Translations under genes and position numbers: made by a program
Assembly: GCA_023375785.1 (NCBI GenBank)
Contig: SZWC01003926.1
Span: forward strand, 57,081 to 121,080
DNA length: 64,000 bases
Reading direction: 5' to 3'
Source of the DNA: Penium margaritaceum
Taxonomy: Eukaryota > Streptophyta > Zygnematophyceae > Desmidiales > Peniaceae
Notes under the pieces: generated by a model
Databases searched by the model: none
Told to the model about the DNA's origin: nothing
The model's input: only the letters and a program-made list of their open reading frames with translations
Shown here: piece after piece, positions 51,641-64,000 of the stretch
Layout: each line of letters begins with the position of its first letter
How positions within the stretch are numbered: the first letter of the stretch is position 1

Positions 51641-52230
51641 TGTGCATTGGATCGTGGTTGGTGGTGCCTTCTCTGTGTTTTCTTGTTTTTGTTGTCGCTA
51701 CTACTCCTATTGCTACTTTTCCTACTATGAGCTACTATTGTTGCTACTAGATGCTAATGTTATTATTGTGAACTGCTACTATGATTGTAAGTTGCTTCAA
51801 GCTACTACTTCTATTGTGAGTCGCTACTTATGTGAATGTGTGCTTCTCCTAATGCAGTTGTGAGCTACTATTGTTATGAGCTGTTACTGCTAAGGTAAAA
51901 ATGCTATTGCTAATGTGTGTATGGTTGCTACTGCTTCTCCCGATGTTTCAAGAACAAATGTTGTTGGTGCTACTACACATTGGACTGGCGACTACTACTA
52001 CGTGCATAAGAGACGGTTCCCATTGTTTTGTTGAGAGTGGTGCAACCGGCGATGTGAATTGTTAGTAGCAACCATTCTTGGTACACCATCAACCAAATGT
52101 AGCTATCGGTGGTGCCACAATTGCTACTACTATGGAGAGACCTACCATTGTACTTGCTCGGTTTGCTGACTCCACACCCATCCAAGCTACTGCTACTACT
52201 GTTGTGGCAGACTGAGACATTTTTGTTGCT
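51640..52230 (-). repeat. degenerate triplet-rich leader of copia J
   Basis: The plus strand is enriched in GCTACTACT, TGCTACT and GTTGCTACT triplets, the decayed counterpart of the CTG/CAG tract of B (9820-11060). Its position relative to protease and gag is the same as in B. Confidence 0.65.
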
Positions 52231-52599
52231 CCACGTCACTGTAAAGAGCGTAGTAGCAATGAGGAAAGTTTTAACGATTATGATAGCATGCTTGAGGAAA
52301 AATGCTACCAAAATGTTTATGCAAGGGTACGCTGTATAGAACACAATGTGATGGATGATGCTTGAAAAAGTGGAGATACAATGAATTAGTGCTTGAAAGT
52401 ATGTAAACATGAAGAATGAAGATAGGAAAGTAAAAGAACACAAGTGTGGGGAAATAGTCTCATCCACATGCATGTGTATAGATGCACAAGTTGAACCAAC
52501 ACGTGGAAAATTGACGAACCCAGCACAAGCTTCAAAATAAAAAATAGCTAGTATTAAAGAGTTGTACGGGCTTCTCAACTACCCGAATGACAAATAATA

Positions 52600-54935
52600 A
52601 GAAGCATGCGGTGCAATAACAGAAAGTTTATGCAACTAGGTCATGAACAAGTAAGGATAACACCACTAATAAAATGATTCTAGAGATTTTGATCCAAGGA
52701 AACTTAAAAGAGCAAGTGTAGATGTGCTAACTAAGGTTCATATTGTTGAATTGGCTGTCAAGCATTGCGGCATCCTAATGAGTGAAAGGGAACAAGCCCA
52801 AGGGTTAGTGTGAATGGCACACAAACAGTATTGTCACTTGTGGTGACGATAGTGTACAATAGTTCACCACATCATATGGCAGATGTTTGATACTGCTCTG
52901 AGTGTATCAAAATAGTGTTTTTTCATCATATGAGATGGGTGGAATAGCGCACAACATTGGTTTTTCCTTATAAACCTGATAGAGTAGGGTATAGATTTGG
53001 CATTTTCAAAGATTCACATGTACATGTCGTATGATTAGAGATATGGTTGTGGATAGAAGGGCATTCACATGCTAGATTCTATACCCAAAAGGTTGTGTAT
53101 AGAAGGGAATTCCTATCATGTCTGTTGGGGGGTGGATGATATCCGTTGTGACAACACTGGAATACATGCATAAGTCTCTTCACAATGCTTCCCATCTCCA
53201 TTCGATTCTTCAGCACCCCTCTAAACATTTTGGGGCTTCTGGAGATATGGATTGCTCATACGTGAGGTTTTGAATCCGCATCCATGTTGTAGGCCATGGG
53301 CGGTAAATGGGTTGGCAACGGGTAGATACATGTTGAAAGAAGCTTGGACCTATTTTTTTTCATCCAATTTTTTTCAAAATCATCGCCAGTTCTTTGCTTG
53401 CTATCGCTAGTTAGACCTGCGTTGGCAAGGGTAATTTAGCGAGCGAGGCCTTTTGCTAGGCCTCTCTTGCTTCGTACGTGCCATACAATACAGGCACATT
53501 AGAGACCAAAGACGGTTTTTCTCCATCCTCAGCCCACCTCGTGGAAGTGGTTTGAGAGAAAAAAACCCCGTCGTCTTTCCATGGATTGAACGCATAGACC
53601 AAAGACAACTTTCCTACAATCGCATCCGTTGATTTTTGGCTTCCAAATCGAGCGGCAACCATGGTGGACTCTACAGGATCGGTTTCGTAACAACCTCGGT
53701 AGGAAATGCCTGCGACTCTTCGACTCACTTCCTACCAATACGTTCTTTTGTTGTCACCTGCTGGTTGGCGATGATCTGAATGCCATTTGGTGACTAATGT
53801 TTTGAAGGTTTGCAAAAGTTACATTTAGGCAAGAAAACAGTTGGGGATTGGTCTAGACTCGTGCCGAAATTGCCGAACCAGCTGTGACGATGTTATTGAT
53901 TTGCAAATATGTCGGTAAAAAAGATTGAAGCCGATTTTGAAGCGTAACTATTTGTGGCCGTAGTTTGCTGAACGGATCAGCAGCAATCTCATGAAAGCAG
54001 GCCACGGCTGGAAATGAGCAAGAAAGCATTTTTCTGTACACTTAGAAGTCAAGTCGCACTTTCCTTCGGCTGCGAACTTGGTTCACCGTAGTGCGAATTT
54101 GTGCGGTGAAATTTCACTTCGCCTAACCCCTCCCATCACCCCTCTATTTTGCCCTCCCCAACTCGTGTTACGGGTGCCAAAGAGGCAAACCCCAACAAAC
54201 GCCTGTACGGCAGTTTCGACGCTTCTCTTGTGCCTTTTCAACCCACCTACCTAGCACAATCTTCAGCCGTCGATGTGAGCATCGATGACTGAGTGCACAA
54301 GGGCGAACGGAGTTGGCTCGCTTGAACTAAGTCTATTGAGTTGCATGAGTTGAGGTGAGGCCAACGGCTTGCAGAAATCATGCTTCCATCTGATGAGGAT
54401 TCTCCTCAAAACACCAGTGGAGACAACACGGAAACAAAAAGGCCAAAATAAGTTGTCAAATTGGCTTCTATCTGGCCTGCGGAAGGCTTTTCGGTTCTCA
54501 GCGAGCCTTATCGGAACATTTGGGCCACGTTTGAAGAGGACTGAATAGAGCCTGGCAGTCTTGGTGTTCTGCTTTTTGACCGCTACAGACTCCTCGTTCC
54601 TGCAAATAGTATGGTTGACGACACCGGCTGTATGAGTCAATGCTGTTGGGCTTTGTCACTCTATCAGTAATTTCAGCATCAGTTATGGAATCCAACACCA
54701 TCCAGACTGCGACATCGGATTCTTGTGCGACAGCTAGTCTTTAACGTGGCTATGAAAATGAGGCCTCAATATTTGCAAGCCTTGGCCTTCAACTTTTCGT
54801 GTCCAATTGTGTGAGGCACGTGACAATCTCTCTCCTGTTCATTAACGCATGCTTCCTGCCAGCTGGTGCATTTATGTCTGGTCGAAAAAGAAGAGCCACT
54901 GTGCTTGGGGAAGCGTCAGCTGACTCCGGGAACTT
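52600..54935. other. no recognised feature
   Basis: Mixed-composition sequence with short open frames only. The longest (minus 54640-54263, 125 codons, and minus 53728-53456, 90 codons) match nothing I know. A short direct repeat, GGTTGTGGATAGAAGGG, lies near 53044 and, with changes, near 53091. Confidence 0.5.
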
Positions 54936-54938
54936 GAA

Positions 54939-55728
54939 GGGTGAGGCTGGTTGCAGTCGAAATGGAGGGTTGGGTTGAATTTCCCAACTCGCGGCTGCTT
55001 GGTTGGTTTGGATGGTCGAAACATCGATTTTTAACGATTTTCGTCAGTATTTTCTCCAAACACCTGCCTGTTTCCAATGTCAAAGCTATGTGTACATGAG
55101 ACATGCGCACATCCAAACATGTGCCTTGGTGGACAGGATCCTATGTGTCGTCGGATCCATTCCATCGTGGCCCGATCGAATGGGGAGACATCCCCATGCC
55201 AATTCCCTTGCTTAGAGCTTGGCCAAAGAGCGGCCATGCTCTGCACAGGCAGTCCAACCAACTTCGCCGAGCTCTCGGTCGAACTGCAGAAATGGCCGCA
55301 GCTGGGAATGGGTGCGCGACATTCCACCCAGCTCATCCATCAGAGAAATTCAGGACACTCTGTGTCCTCCACGGGATACACAGCGCTAGGAAACTGCATA
55401 CGTCACGGACGTGCGTGGGTGAAGTCCATGGTTTCACCCATATCCACCCGTACTCCACCTATTCCCACCTGCGATGGGAAGCTGGCCGTCCCTGCCAGAT
55501 CGTGAAATAGATGCATGTAGTGAAAAACAAATGAGGTAGCGAACCTCGCTTGCCAATGGTATGTTCAGACAGTAATGGTGAAAATAAAATAAAACAAACT
55601 CGCGAAAACCACCCAACCACTAAACTCAACCGAGCGGAAGGAGGAAGGTACGTAGCAGCATCCGATTTGGTTGGAATCGTGGGTTGAGTTCGTTCAACCC
55701 ACGATTCCAACCGCAACCAGCCTCACCC
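54939..55728. mobile_element. Tourist-like (PIF/Harbinger) MITE or small TIR element
   Basis: The ends are GGGTGAGGCTGGTTGC (54939) and its inverted copy GCAACCAGCCTCACCC (to 55728). The flanking 3-bp repeat GAA is at 54936-54938 and 55729-55731. Subterminal GGTTGG/CCAACC motifs and a perfect 19-bp hairpin near 55656-55699 are typical of this type. Three-base duplications fit PIF/Harbinger, although GAA is not the usual TWA. A 142-codon frame inside (55077-55505) is not recognised, and no transposase was seen. Confidence 0.6.
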
Positions 55729-56191
55729 GAAGTGGTCCCCGGTCAGAAATTGCCTACCACTGGGCGGCCTTCGGTGTTTTGTAGTGGAACCGCAAAAACC
55801 CATGAACTGCCGGAAGCATTGCGGTCACCGAGCACGGACGAGACGGCCGCAGTCNAGTGAAAAACAAATGAGGTAGCGAACCTCGCTTGACAATGGTATG
55901 TTCAGACAGTAATGGTGAAAATAAAATAAAACAAACTCGCGAAAACCACCCAACCACTAAACTCAACCGAGCGGAAGGAGGAAGGTACGTAGCAGCATCC
56001 GATTTGGTTGGAATCGTGGGTTGAGTTCGTTCAACCCACGATTCCAACCGCAACCAGCCTCACCCGAAGTGGTCCCCGGTCAGAAATTGCCTACCACTGG
56101 GCGGCCTTCGGTGTTTTGTAGTGGAACCGCAAAAACCCATGAACTGCCGGAAGCATTGCGGTCACCGAGCACGGACGAGACGGCCGCAGTC
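55519..56191. other. single-N join with 336-bp repeated flank
   Basis: 55856-56191 repeats 55519-55854 with one difference seen; the N is at 55855. The repeated part includes the right end of the TIR element and the 19-bp hairpin. Confidence 0.88.
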
Positions 56192-56219
56192 AGGTGGCTT
56201 TTCGTTCTCAAAAGGTCAA

Positions 56220-56718
56220 GGCCGCAAGTAGGAATGGGTGAGTGGGAAACGCGATTTCGCAAACCCATTTCTGACGTCATGAAAGACGAAAATATTCAGC
56301 ATATGATCGACGGTTCAAAATCCAGATAGTGACATATCGAAGAACTCTCCGGACACCTACACTCATCGTTGACGGCCGAGGTGTTGTCATTAGGCGGCCG
56401 TCACGGCTCTGAACCGTTGTGTTCAGGGAATGAGTTTGACAATTCCCCCTGAGACATTCCGTCGTCCAACGCAGGGGAGGGGATGGTAGCGAGTTATGGG
56501 GAGAAGAGAAGCTCTTTTGGGCGTCGGAGTGCCGGTACCTCTGTTTGCGAGTAGGATTGTGGCCGTCGGGACGGGTCTTACAAATCACTGGTGAAATATC
56601 TCGCGACAGCAATTTCAATCCCAGTTTTAGAAGATCTCATCGCAAACTTCAAGTTGTTGACGTAAGGAAATGGGTGGGTGAAATCGCGTTTCCCACTCAC
56701 CCCTTCCCACCTGCGGCC
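56220..56718. mobile_element. small TIR element, about 500 bp
   Basis: The left end GGCCGCAAGTAGGAATGGGT and its continuation GAGTGGGAAACGCGATTTC (56220-56258) are matched, inverted, at 56680-56718 with a few changes. The flanks CAAAAGGTCA (56209-56218) and CAAAAGTCA (56719-56727) resemble a target duplication with one indel. No coding potential was found. The family is unknown. Confidence 0.55.
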
Positions 56719-57012
56719 CAAAAGTCAGAAGCGGAGGCCAGAGTCGAATTGAGCTGCGACGGAGAAAGTCGCAGTCCGGTTTACGCTGTAATGCGCACCA
56801 GCGAAGATGTACATGTGGCTACCTAACCGCGACAAGAAGTAAACAGTCCCTTTTAACGATGCCAGCAAAGACGGGGTTACTTAATTTGGGTGTTCCAGTC
56901 GCGACATCGAGCCCCGTTCATAGCGAGCCCCGTTCATAACTTTGTGAGAGAAAATGCAAAGAGCGAAAGAAAAGAAGAGGACTTAGGAATTTAAACAATT
57001 CCACACTAGGAN

Positions 57013-57641
57013 ATACGTCACGGACGTGCGTGGGTGAAGTCCATGGTTTCACCCATATCCACCCGTACTCCACCTATTCCCACCTGCGATGGGAAGCTGG
57101 CCGTCCCTGCCAGATCGTGAAATAGATGCATGTAGTGAAAAACAAATGAGGTAGCGAACCTCGCTTGACAATGGTATGTTCAGACAGTAATGGTGAAAAT
57201 AAAATAAAACAAACTCGCGAAAACCACCCAACCACTAAACTCAACCGAGCGGAAGGAGGAAGGTACGTAGCAGCATCCGATTTGGTTGGAATCGTGGGTT
57301 GAGTTCGTTCAACCCACGATTCCAACCGCAACCAGCCTCACCCGAAGTGGTCCCCGGTCAGAAATTGCCTACCACTGGGCGGCCTTCGGTGTTTTGTAGT
57401 GGAACCGCAAAAACCCATNAATGCGCACCAGCGAAGATGTACATGTGGCTACCTAACCGCGACAAGAAGTAAACAGTCCCTTTTAACGATGCCAGCAAAG
57501 ACGGGGTTACTTAATTTGGGTGTTCCAGTCGCGACATCGAGCCCCGTTCATAGCGAGCCCCGTTCATAACTTTGTGAGAGAAAATGCAAAGAGCGAAAGA
57601 AAAGAAGAGGACTTAGGAATTTAAACAATTCCACACTAGGA
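57013..57641. other. two further single-N joins with repeated flanks
   Basis: After the N at 57012, bases 57013-57418 repeat 55398-55803 (406 bases). After the N at 57419, bases 57420-57641 repeat 56790-57011 (222 bases). Copy order and exact breakpoints at the Ns suggest overlapping contig ends. 56728-57011 contains nothing recognised. Confidence 0.88.
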
Positions 57642-57654
57642 GACATTAAAACAG

Positions 57655-58731
<1,077 letters not shown>

Positions 58732-58739
58732 TATGCATT

Positions 58740-61700
58740 ATACATTATACATTATACATGTATGCTTTTGCGCATTCATATGTGTTCATGCATAAAAAAG
58801 AGATAAGAATATAAAAAAAATAGTCATAAAAAACTACACACCTGTCTTCATAGTTGTATTCTTAGACTGAATTTGATGTTTTTAGATTCGACTCTTTTGT
58901 TTGATTTTTATGCTCAATGGCGAATGATTATTTTAGTCCATGGGTGGGGATAAAAACGAATATTATTTACATTTGAGCGAACGAGGTTTGACTCTTCCAT
59001 ATTGTTAACGATCAAGCCCTCCATCCTTGCTGTTTTCTTAACCTAGCGCCCACTGAATTGTCGAAAGGGCGAATATATCCGAGCTGCTTGGTTTGGAACT
59101 TGCCTAGATCGAAAGTAACTTGTTCATATCATGACGATGGTAGGTGCCTGTTAGAATGGTGTTTCTAAAATGTCGTCTTTGGATTATTATGTCCAGCTTA
59201 TGCCTAGTTTTGAACTGTACAAGTGGAAGGACCCACTATCGGTTAATTCAGACATCGCGTATATTCTTTTTTGTAGGCTCAAATTGTTGTAGCGTAGACT
59301 AAGATTTAATCCTCACGATCGACCAAACAACACCCAGAGTTATCGCAACTGGAAGAAATATCGAAGAAGGGACCATGCGGCATATGCGACCCGCAACTTC
59401 CCACAACGTTTGTCAAACCTTGCGTTTGGTGTCCAACGACAAAGAATCGGGTGGCAAACTACAATCGCTAAATCTCATTGGCATGTGATGGGTGAGCTGC
59501 AATGTTGATTTGTCGTTGTCTTTTGCAATAAATATTACCGTTTCTTATCAATGGTGACATGTTTTGGAAATTGACGGGAAACCTCATGCTACCATCCGTC
59601 GGTTTTGCTCAACAACTATCCATGTGTACATCTTATGGTCATGAAAAAAATTCATTTTTCACCCTCACACAACATTCAATGTGAGGGTAATCCAAGGATA
59701 GGCCTCCCCAAACAACTAGGAAGCGGTATGACATTATACAAGTATGGTTTGCACCAGGAGGTAGTCCGCGTCAAGAGGGAGATCAGAGTAGGCACCTTTC
59801 ATAAATTTATCCTCTCCATAATCATCTTGTTCTATCAACAAATCCTCTGTTTGGACGTTTCCACTAGAAGAATTTGATGGAGTCCCTTGAGGGATCGCCC
59901 ATACGAGTAAGTCCAAAGCAACGCCATCTATGACGCCATTATGAAAGGTCCCCGTTCTGTTCAAGGTGTTGTTAGGAAATCTCATGTATGTCTTCGTTGT
60001 ATGAGGATAGATGCTTTGGCTACAACCGAGGTCATCATCCGACTGCGTTGTTTCTCTAGTGCACTGACTATGGTGGGGCCTTCCATGTTCCTTGCGGTGA
60101 CTGTCGTCGAATAGGCGTCCCTAAGCAGTCAGTCAAAATTGCACTACAAGGTTGTAGTGAATTATGGAGACATGAGACCACACCATGGCAAGCCGCATGA
60201 CTGATCGGAAACATCCCAAGATACCTCGGGTTCTGAGAAATAGTCTTCCATATACCGGAGAAATCTTAGGTATAGTGCGATAAATTTTGTGATTCAAATA
60301 TCTCAAAATATTGCAACCATTGACTACTGGCGGACAACAGACACAACGAAGAGAATTCACTTGAGCACCCTTAAGATTTTTCTCACACAATCGGTGCATA
60401 CCCTTGTATAGTTTTGGAGATTTATTGCTCACGCAAGTCTTGTTCTGACGATAGATGCTAAGATTGACAATATCACACAAGAACCGTGTCAACAGCTACA
60501 TGATCGCGCGAATAAAAAATTAAGATTTTCCCCATCAATTTTCTATGGTGAACGGAACTTGTTATACATGTCATTATAACCGGGTTGATGTAGTTCAATC
60601 CGGTTGGCATGCGTGAACGATCAGCATCCCTCTGCATGATTCGTTTTTCTTAGCCGGATTCATGTTTTAACATGAAATTTATCTGTCAACTTTGATGTTT
60701 TGTCACGGCCATGCGGAATGTTTGTCAAAGATCGCTTCCCTAGTTATAAGGGAGAATTACACGTCGGCGCCCATAGAATTCGACATTCAACAATCTGCAT
60801 GGAAAATAGCCCGTAGATGAATCGAAACGCTTTGATTAGTTCAAGTGAACTACTTTGCCGCACACATCTTGTGATATTGAATGTGTCCAAAAACATGACA
60901 GTTTGGAGGAATATCACCATCTCGTATATTGGCATTGCAGAGTTTACCAAACTATGCCTTAAAATTCCTTTGGAAACAAGATTTTCAACAAATACCAACG
61001 AACTTCTTCAAATGTAAATGTAAAATTCGTTTTGGTGATGACCCCACCTTAACGGGGCATGGGACATTATATTTCCTAGACTACGGAAATAAACCACACC
61101 AACAATTTCAAAATGATTTCATTCCACATGATATTTGGCGTATAATCTCCTTCACCTCTTGTTTATTTTTGCAAATTGCCTATGGCTTGCTGCAAAACCG
61201 CCCTTACCCATATCTCGTCTACAGAGCAACAAACACAGCAAATATATGACTGCAAGAACTGTCATGAGTACATCAGAACTCCATAACCTCTTCGTACATT
61301 AACAATTCAAGGCTTTTTCGCATGGAATCTAGTGGTCAGCCATTCCTCTTTAATATTTCACACGTCTATAAAATGAAGAAATGTTATGAATAGTGTGTCA
61401 TAAGTTCCAAATTGTGATGATTTAAAATATCTCGTAATGAATGGAGAAACCAACAAAAAACGAAAAGAAGTGGTTTGAATGTAAAAATGAGATGAAATGC
61501 AACATATGTACACTAAAGCTATCCCTCAAAGCATGGTGGTTTTTTATCGCGGCTGAAACATTGCCTCTCCAATCGTCAAAATCGAGTACATTGAATTATG
61601 ATGTAGCCGCAATCATAATGAAGTTTAATAGGATGGAAATCTTTATTAGGAAGATTTTGGACAGAATAAAGGTAGAAACTCCACATAATTATATGTTAAA

Positions 61701-64000
61701 AGTGTGGCTGATGAAATAATTTTCATCTTGTCTTTCTTATTGATGACTAGGGTAGTATAAGCTTAAATGGAAGTGCTACTTGAAGCATAAGTATTAGATG
61801 GTTTATTAGAAAAAGGCAGGGGTAAGATGTTTTGGACTTGGGACACATGCGTGATTAAAAAATAGGATTACGAGAAATTTTATGAAATTCGATGAGATTG
61901 TTGAGGACATGCATAAAGGTTTGAAGACAAAAATGAGACAAACGTTTCTCGTTCTCACTAGAAAGGATTTTAATTTATAACTCTATATTTTAAGCGAATT
62001 CGTATAAAAAACAATTACCATTGAATAAAACGTTAGAAAATGTTGTTAATGTTAGTAGTATTAGTCCCAAATATACGTGTATAATTTGGAGGCATGAATA
62101 TATGAATTTCATATCACATGAGGCTGTTATATTAATAAAAAAAGTTCTTTAATACACGTTTCAGCAAACCATTTATGTTTCCGATATTCGGAACAAATTT
62201 CCCAAATACGAGACTCTATTATATTTTAAGCATCTACTAAAAATACTAGAGCACAACCTTTGTGATGTTTGTTTTTTAAGATGTAAATATTTTTCATATA
62301 ATAAAAGTATGACCATCATTTTCAGTTGAAAAAATGATATTTATCATTCTTCACTAAATGACTACTTAGAGTTGATTATTGGTTAATAAAAGTAAAATGA
62401 CAACAACAATATGAAGGGAACGAAACTGCATGGTTGAAGTGAATAAATAATTACAATTTTTAATTCTTTAAAAGAAAAATTGTTCCTTTCCTTTAAGGTC
62501 TAGTTTTTAAATTACGTTATAGAAATTTGTTTTCTCGAATGAGAATATCATATTGCCTTTACCTCATAAACAATTGTGAAAAGTAAATGATTAAAAGATT
62601 CAAAGGGTACGTGAAGAGGTCTTCATGAAAAATGATCATTTTTAGAAAAGACTAATGCATAACTTCCAAACAAATAAGTGAATTTGTGTCATCTGAAACC
62701 AGCTCTTAGTTTTCTAAACTGCAATTGTACTTGAATTTCTTAAAAAAGTGTAAATATCTAGGAATATGACTGGAGAATACGATTATCTATGGTGTTCAAC
62801 AAGTGCAATGTTGCACATTTGATGTCGCTTGACATTTGTGGTATCCTTACATAATAGTGGAGGAATAAATGTTTTATATGAAAACCAATTCGAAAATTCA
62901 GTTATTACTCCGAAAAATATATCCATGATTATAAAAGAGGTGGAAACCGTTTGTACGTCGAAATGAAAAACTAATTCTATGAATTCTTATGGGTATAATT
63001 TCCTTGACCTTGAAGTTTTTTGCAAATGATTATAATGAAGAGATTGATGGCATATATAACTAGTTTAGCAAAATCGGCTATTTCAGGAAATTAAAGCTTC
63101 CACAAAAACCGCTTATTGTTGAACATAAGTGAAGCTTTAATGTATTTGAGGATGAAACAAAAATTCAAATTCAGGCACATTCAATCATGTTTTCTGTTCC
63201 CAAAAATGTACATGTTCTACTTTTTCATTCACAATGAAAAAATGGTTCATCTCATAATGAGATCATTTGAATGTTATGTGACCTGCATTTAAACTTTACC
63301 ATGATGATGCTATCTTGTTATTGTGGAAGACGTTTTCTAAAATGAGCGATCGGAAACATATTGTTTTGTGCCTGCTTGTGTCTTTTACTTCTGATTTAGA
63401 TTTGAAGTGACTTAAACGTCTATAGACCACTTCATCAATATTTTTGTGTTTCATGTTTCTGAGAACGTTTAAGGGATGAGCCTGCACATGGCATGCTTTT
63501 CTAAAAAATTATCGAGTTTAAATAAATTCATTACTTCTTTTTACTCGTGTCTTTTCAAATTTGTATTGTGGATTTTTATATATTATTGGAAAACATATGT
63601 TTTTGTTTTTACCACACATCACTTGTGTACTTTCTATCCGCAATTCTCAGTTTGTGATTATTTATCTCTATTGATTTCAATATATTTTATTTTTTCACCT
63701 TTTGCATCTTCTTGAGGATACTTAGAAATGAGTTTCAAACTTTATGTTAGTGATTTGAAATGTAATAAACAAATCAGATTGCATTTGAATTTATTTTACG
63801 TTCAACATGTTCTCTTTATATAGAGAAAATTTTAAAGTCATGTTTTCTCCTTTATATAAAAGTATTTTGGAAACCATCATATTTTTATTAACTTAGACTA
63901 TACACAATGTATCCAATCTATCTTCATGACTTCTTCTTGAATGTGTTAGGATGTGCTGGTGGCTTTCAAAATCACACATAATCACATATTCGTTGATATC
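58740..64000. other. AT-rich sequence, no recognised gene
   Basis: Base composition drops sharply in GC after the hexamer tract and becomes very AT-rich from about 61300. Open frames are short (120 codons at most; minus 60492-60133 is the longest and unrecognised). No transposon ends, tRNA or organelle-like sequence was found. It may be an intergenic region or a long intron of a gene outside the window. Confidence 0.5.

Larger units (their letters stand above)
47290..52600 (-). mobile_element. Ty1/copia retrotransposon J, old, same family as B
   Basis: Minus-strand order from high to low coordinates: triplet-rich leader (52230-51640), unclear gag (near 51000), protease (50605-50336), integrase core (49980-49660), linker (49300-49000), RT (48660-47900) and the start of RNase H (47660-47300). 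Sequence and layout follow B. LTRs were not found, and the upper edge is set by where the triplet-rich reading fades. Every gene has stops or altered catalytic residues. Confidence 0.78.

Noticed and set aside
55077-55505. 142-codon frame inside the Tourist-like element as a transposase remnant
   Set aside because: No DDE-type motifs or helix-turn-helix pattern; the overlapping frames are equally open.
58740-64000. Organellar DNA insertion in the AT-rich tail
   Set aside because: I recognised no plastid or mitochondrial gene, tRNA or rRNA sequence in it.

Overview
This 64-kb window is a transposon graveyard from a nuclear plant-type genome. I find no host gene that I can defend. The evidence for a green plant or streptophyte alga is the mix of families: Ty1/copia elements with CCHC gag knuckles, Ty3/gypsy elements that end in a chromodomain (chromoviruses), primer-binding sites complementary to initiator tRNA-Met, a Tourist-like MITE, and a Mutator-like element with 9-bp target duplications. 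I cannot name the species.

Layout. 1-3255: copia A (+), running in from the left edge, with its 3' LTR. 3260-12187: copia B (-), cut in its integrase by a 1249-bp solo LTR (6199-7447, target duplication GTCGT); its long leader is rich in CTG/CAG triplets. 12188-16837 plus 23165-23882: copia D (-), split in its integrase by a complete copia, E (16838-23164, -), with target duplication GTGAT. 23883-24900: the RNase H tail and 3' LTR of copia F (+). 24906-28390: decayed copia G (+). 28645-42831: chromovirus H (+), split by a foldback Mutator-like element (30585-33813, 9-bp target duplication TAACAACCG), by a non-autonomous LTR element K (34861-38297, -, target duplication CCTTA), and in its chromodomain by a sequence holding a 124-bp satellite (40748-42254). 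42840-46100: a second chromovirus, I (+), split by an inverted second copy of the Mutator-like element (43042-45289). 47290-52600: copia J (-), of the same type as B. 52600-57650: unassigned sequence with two TIR elements. 57655-58731: a (TATACA)n block with a 60-bp higher-order period. 58740-64000: AT-rich sequence with nothing recognised.

How the pieces relate. Most pol genes carry stops, frameshifts or lost catalytic residues, so no LTR element here looks able to move by itself. The nesting gives an order of events: D before E, B before its solo LTR, H before both the Mutator-like element and K, and I before the second Mutator-like copy. The most unusual object is that Mutator-like family. 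Two copies have matching ends and 9-bp duplications but no recognisable transposase, and both are filled with tandem GTGTAT-rich palindromes.

Caution on the assembly: five single-N positions (32299, 34128, 55855, 57012, 57419) are each followed by a near-verbatim repeat of nearby sequence. These are probably unresolved contig joins, not true duplications.
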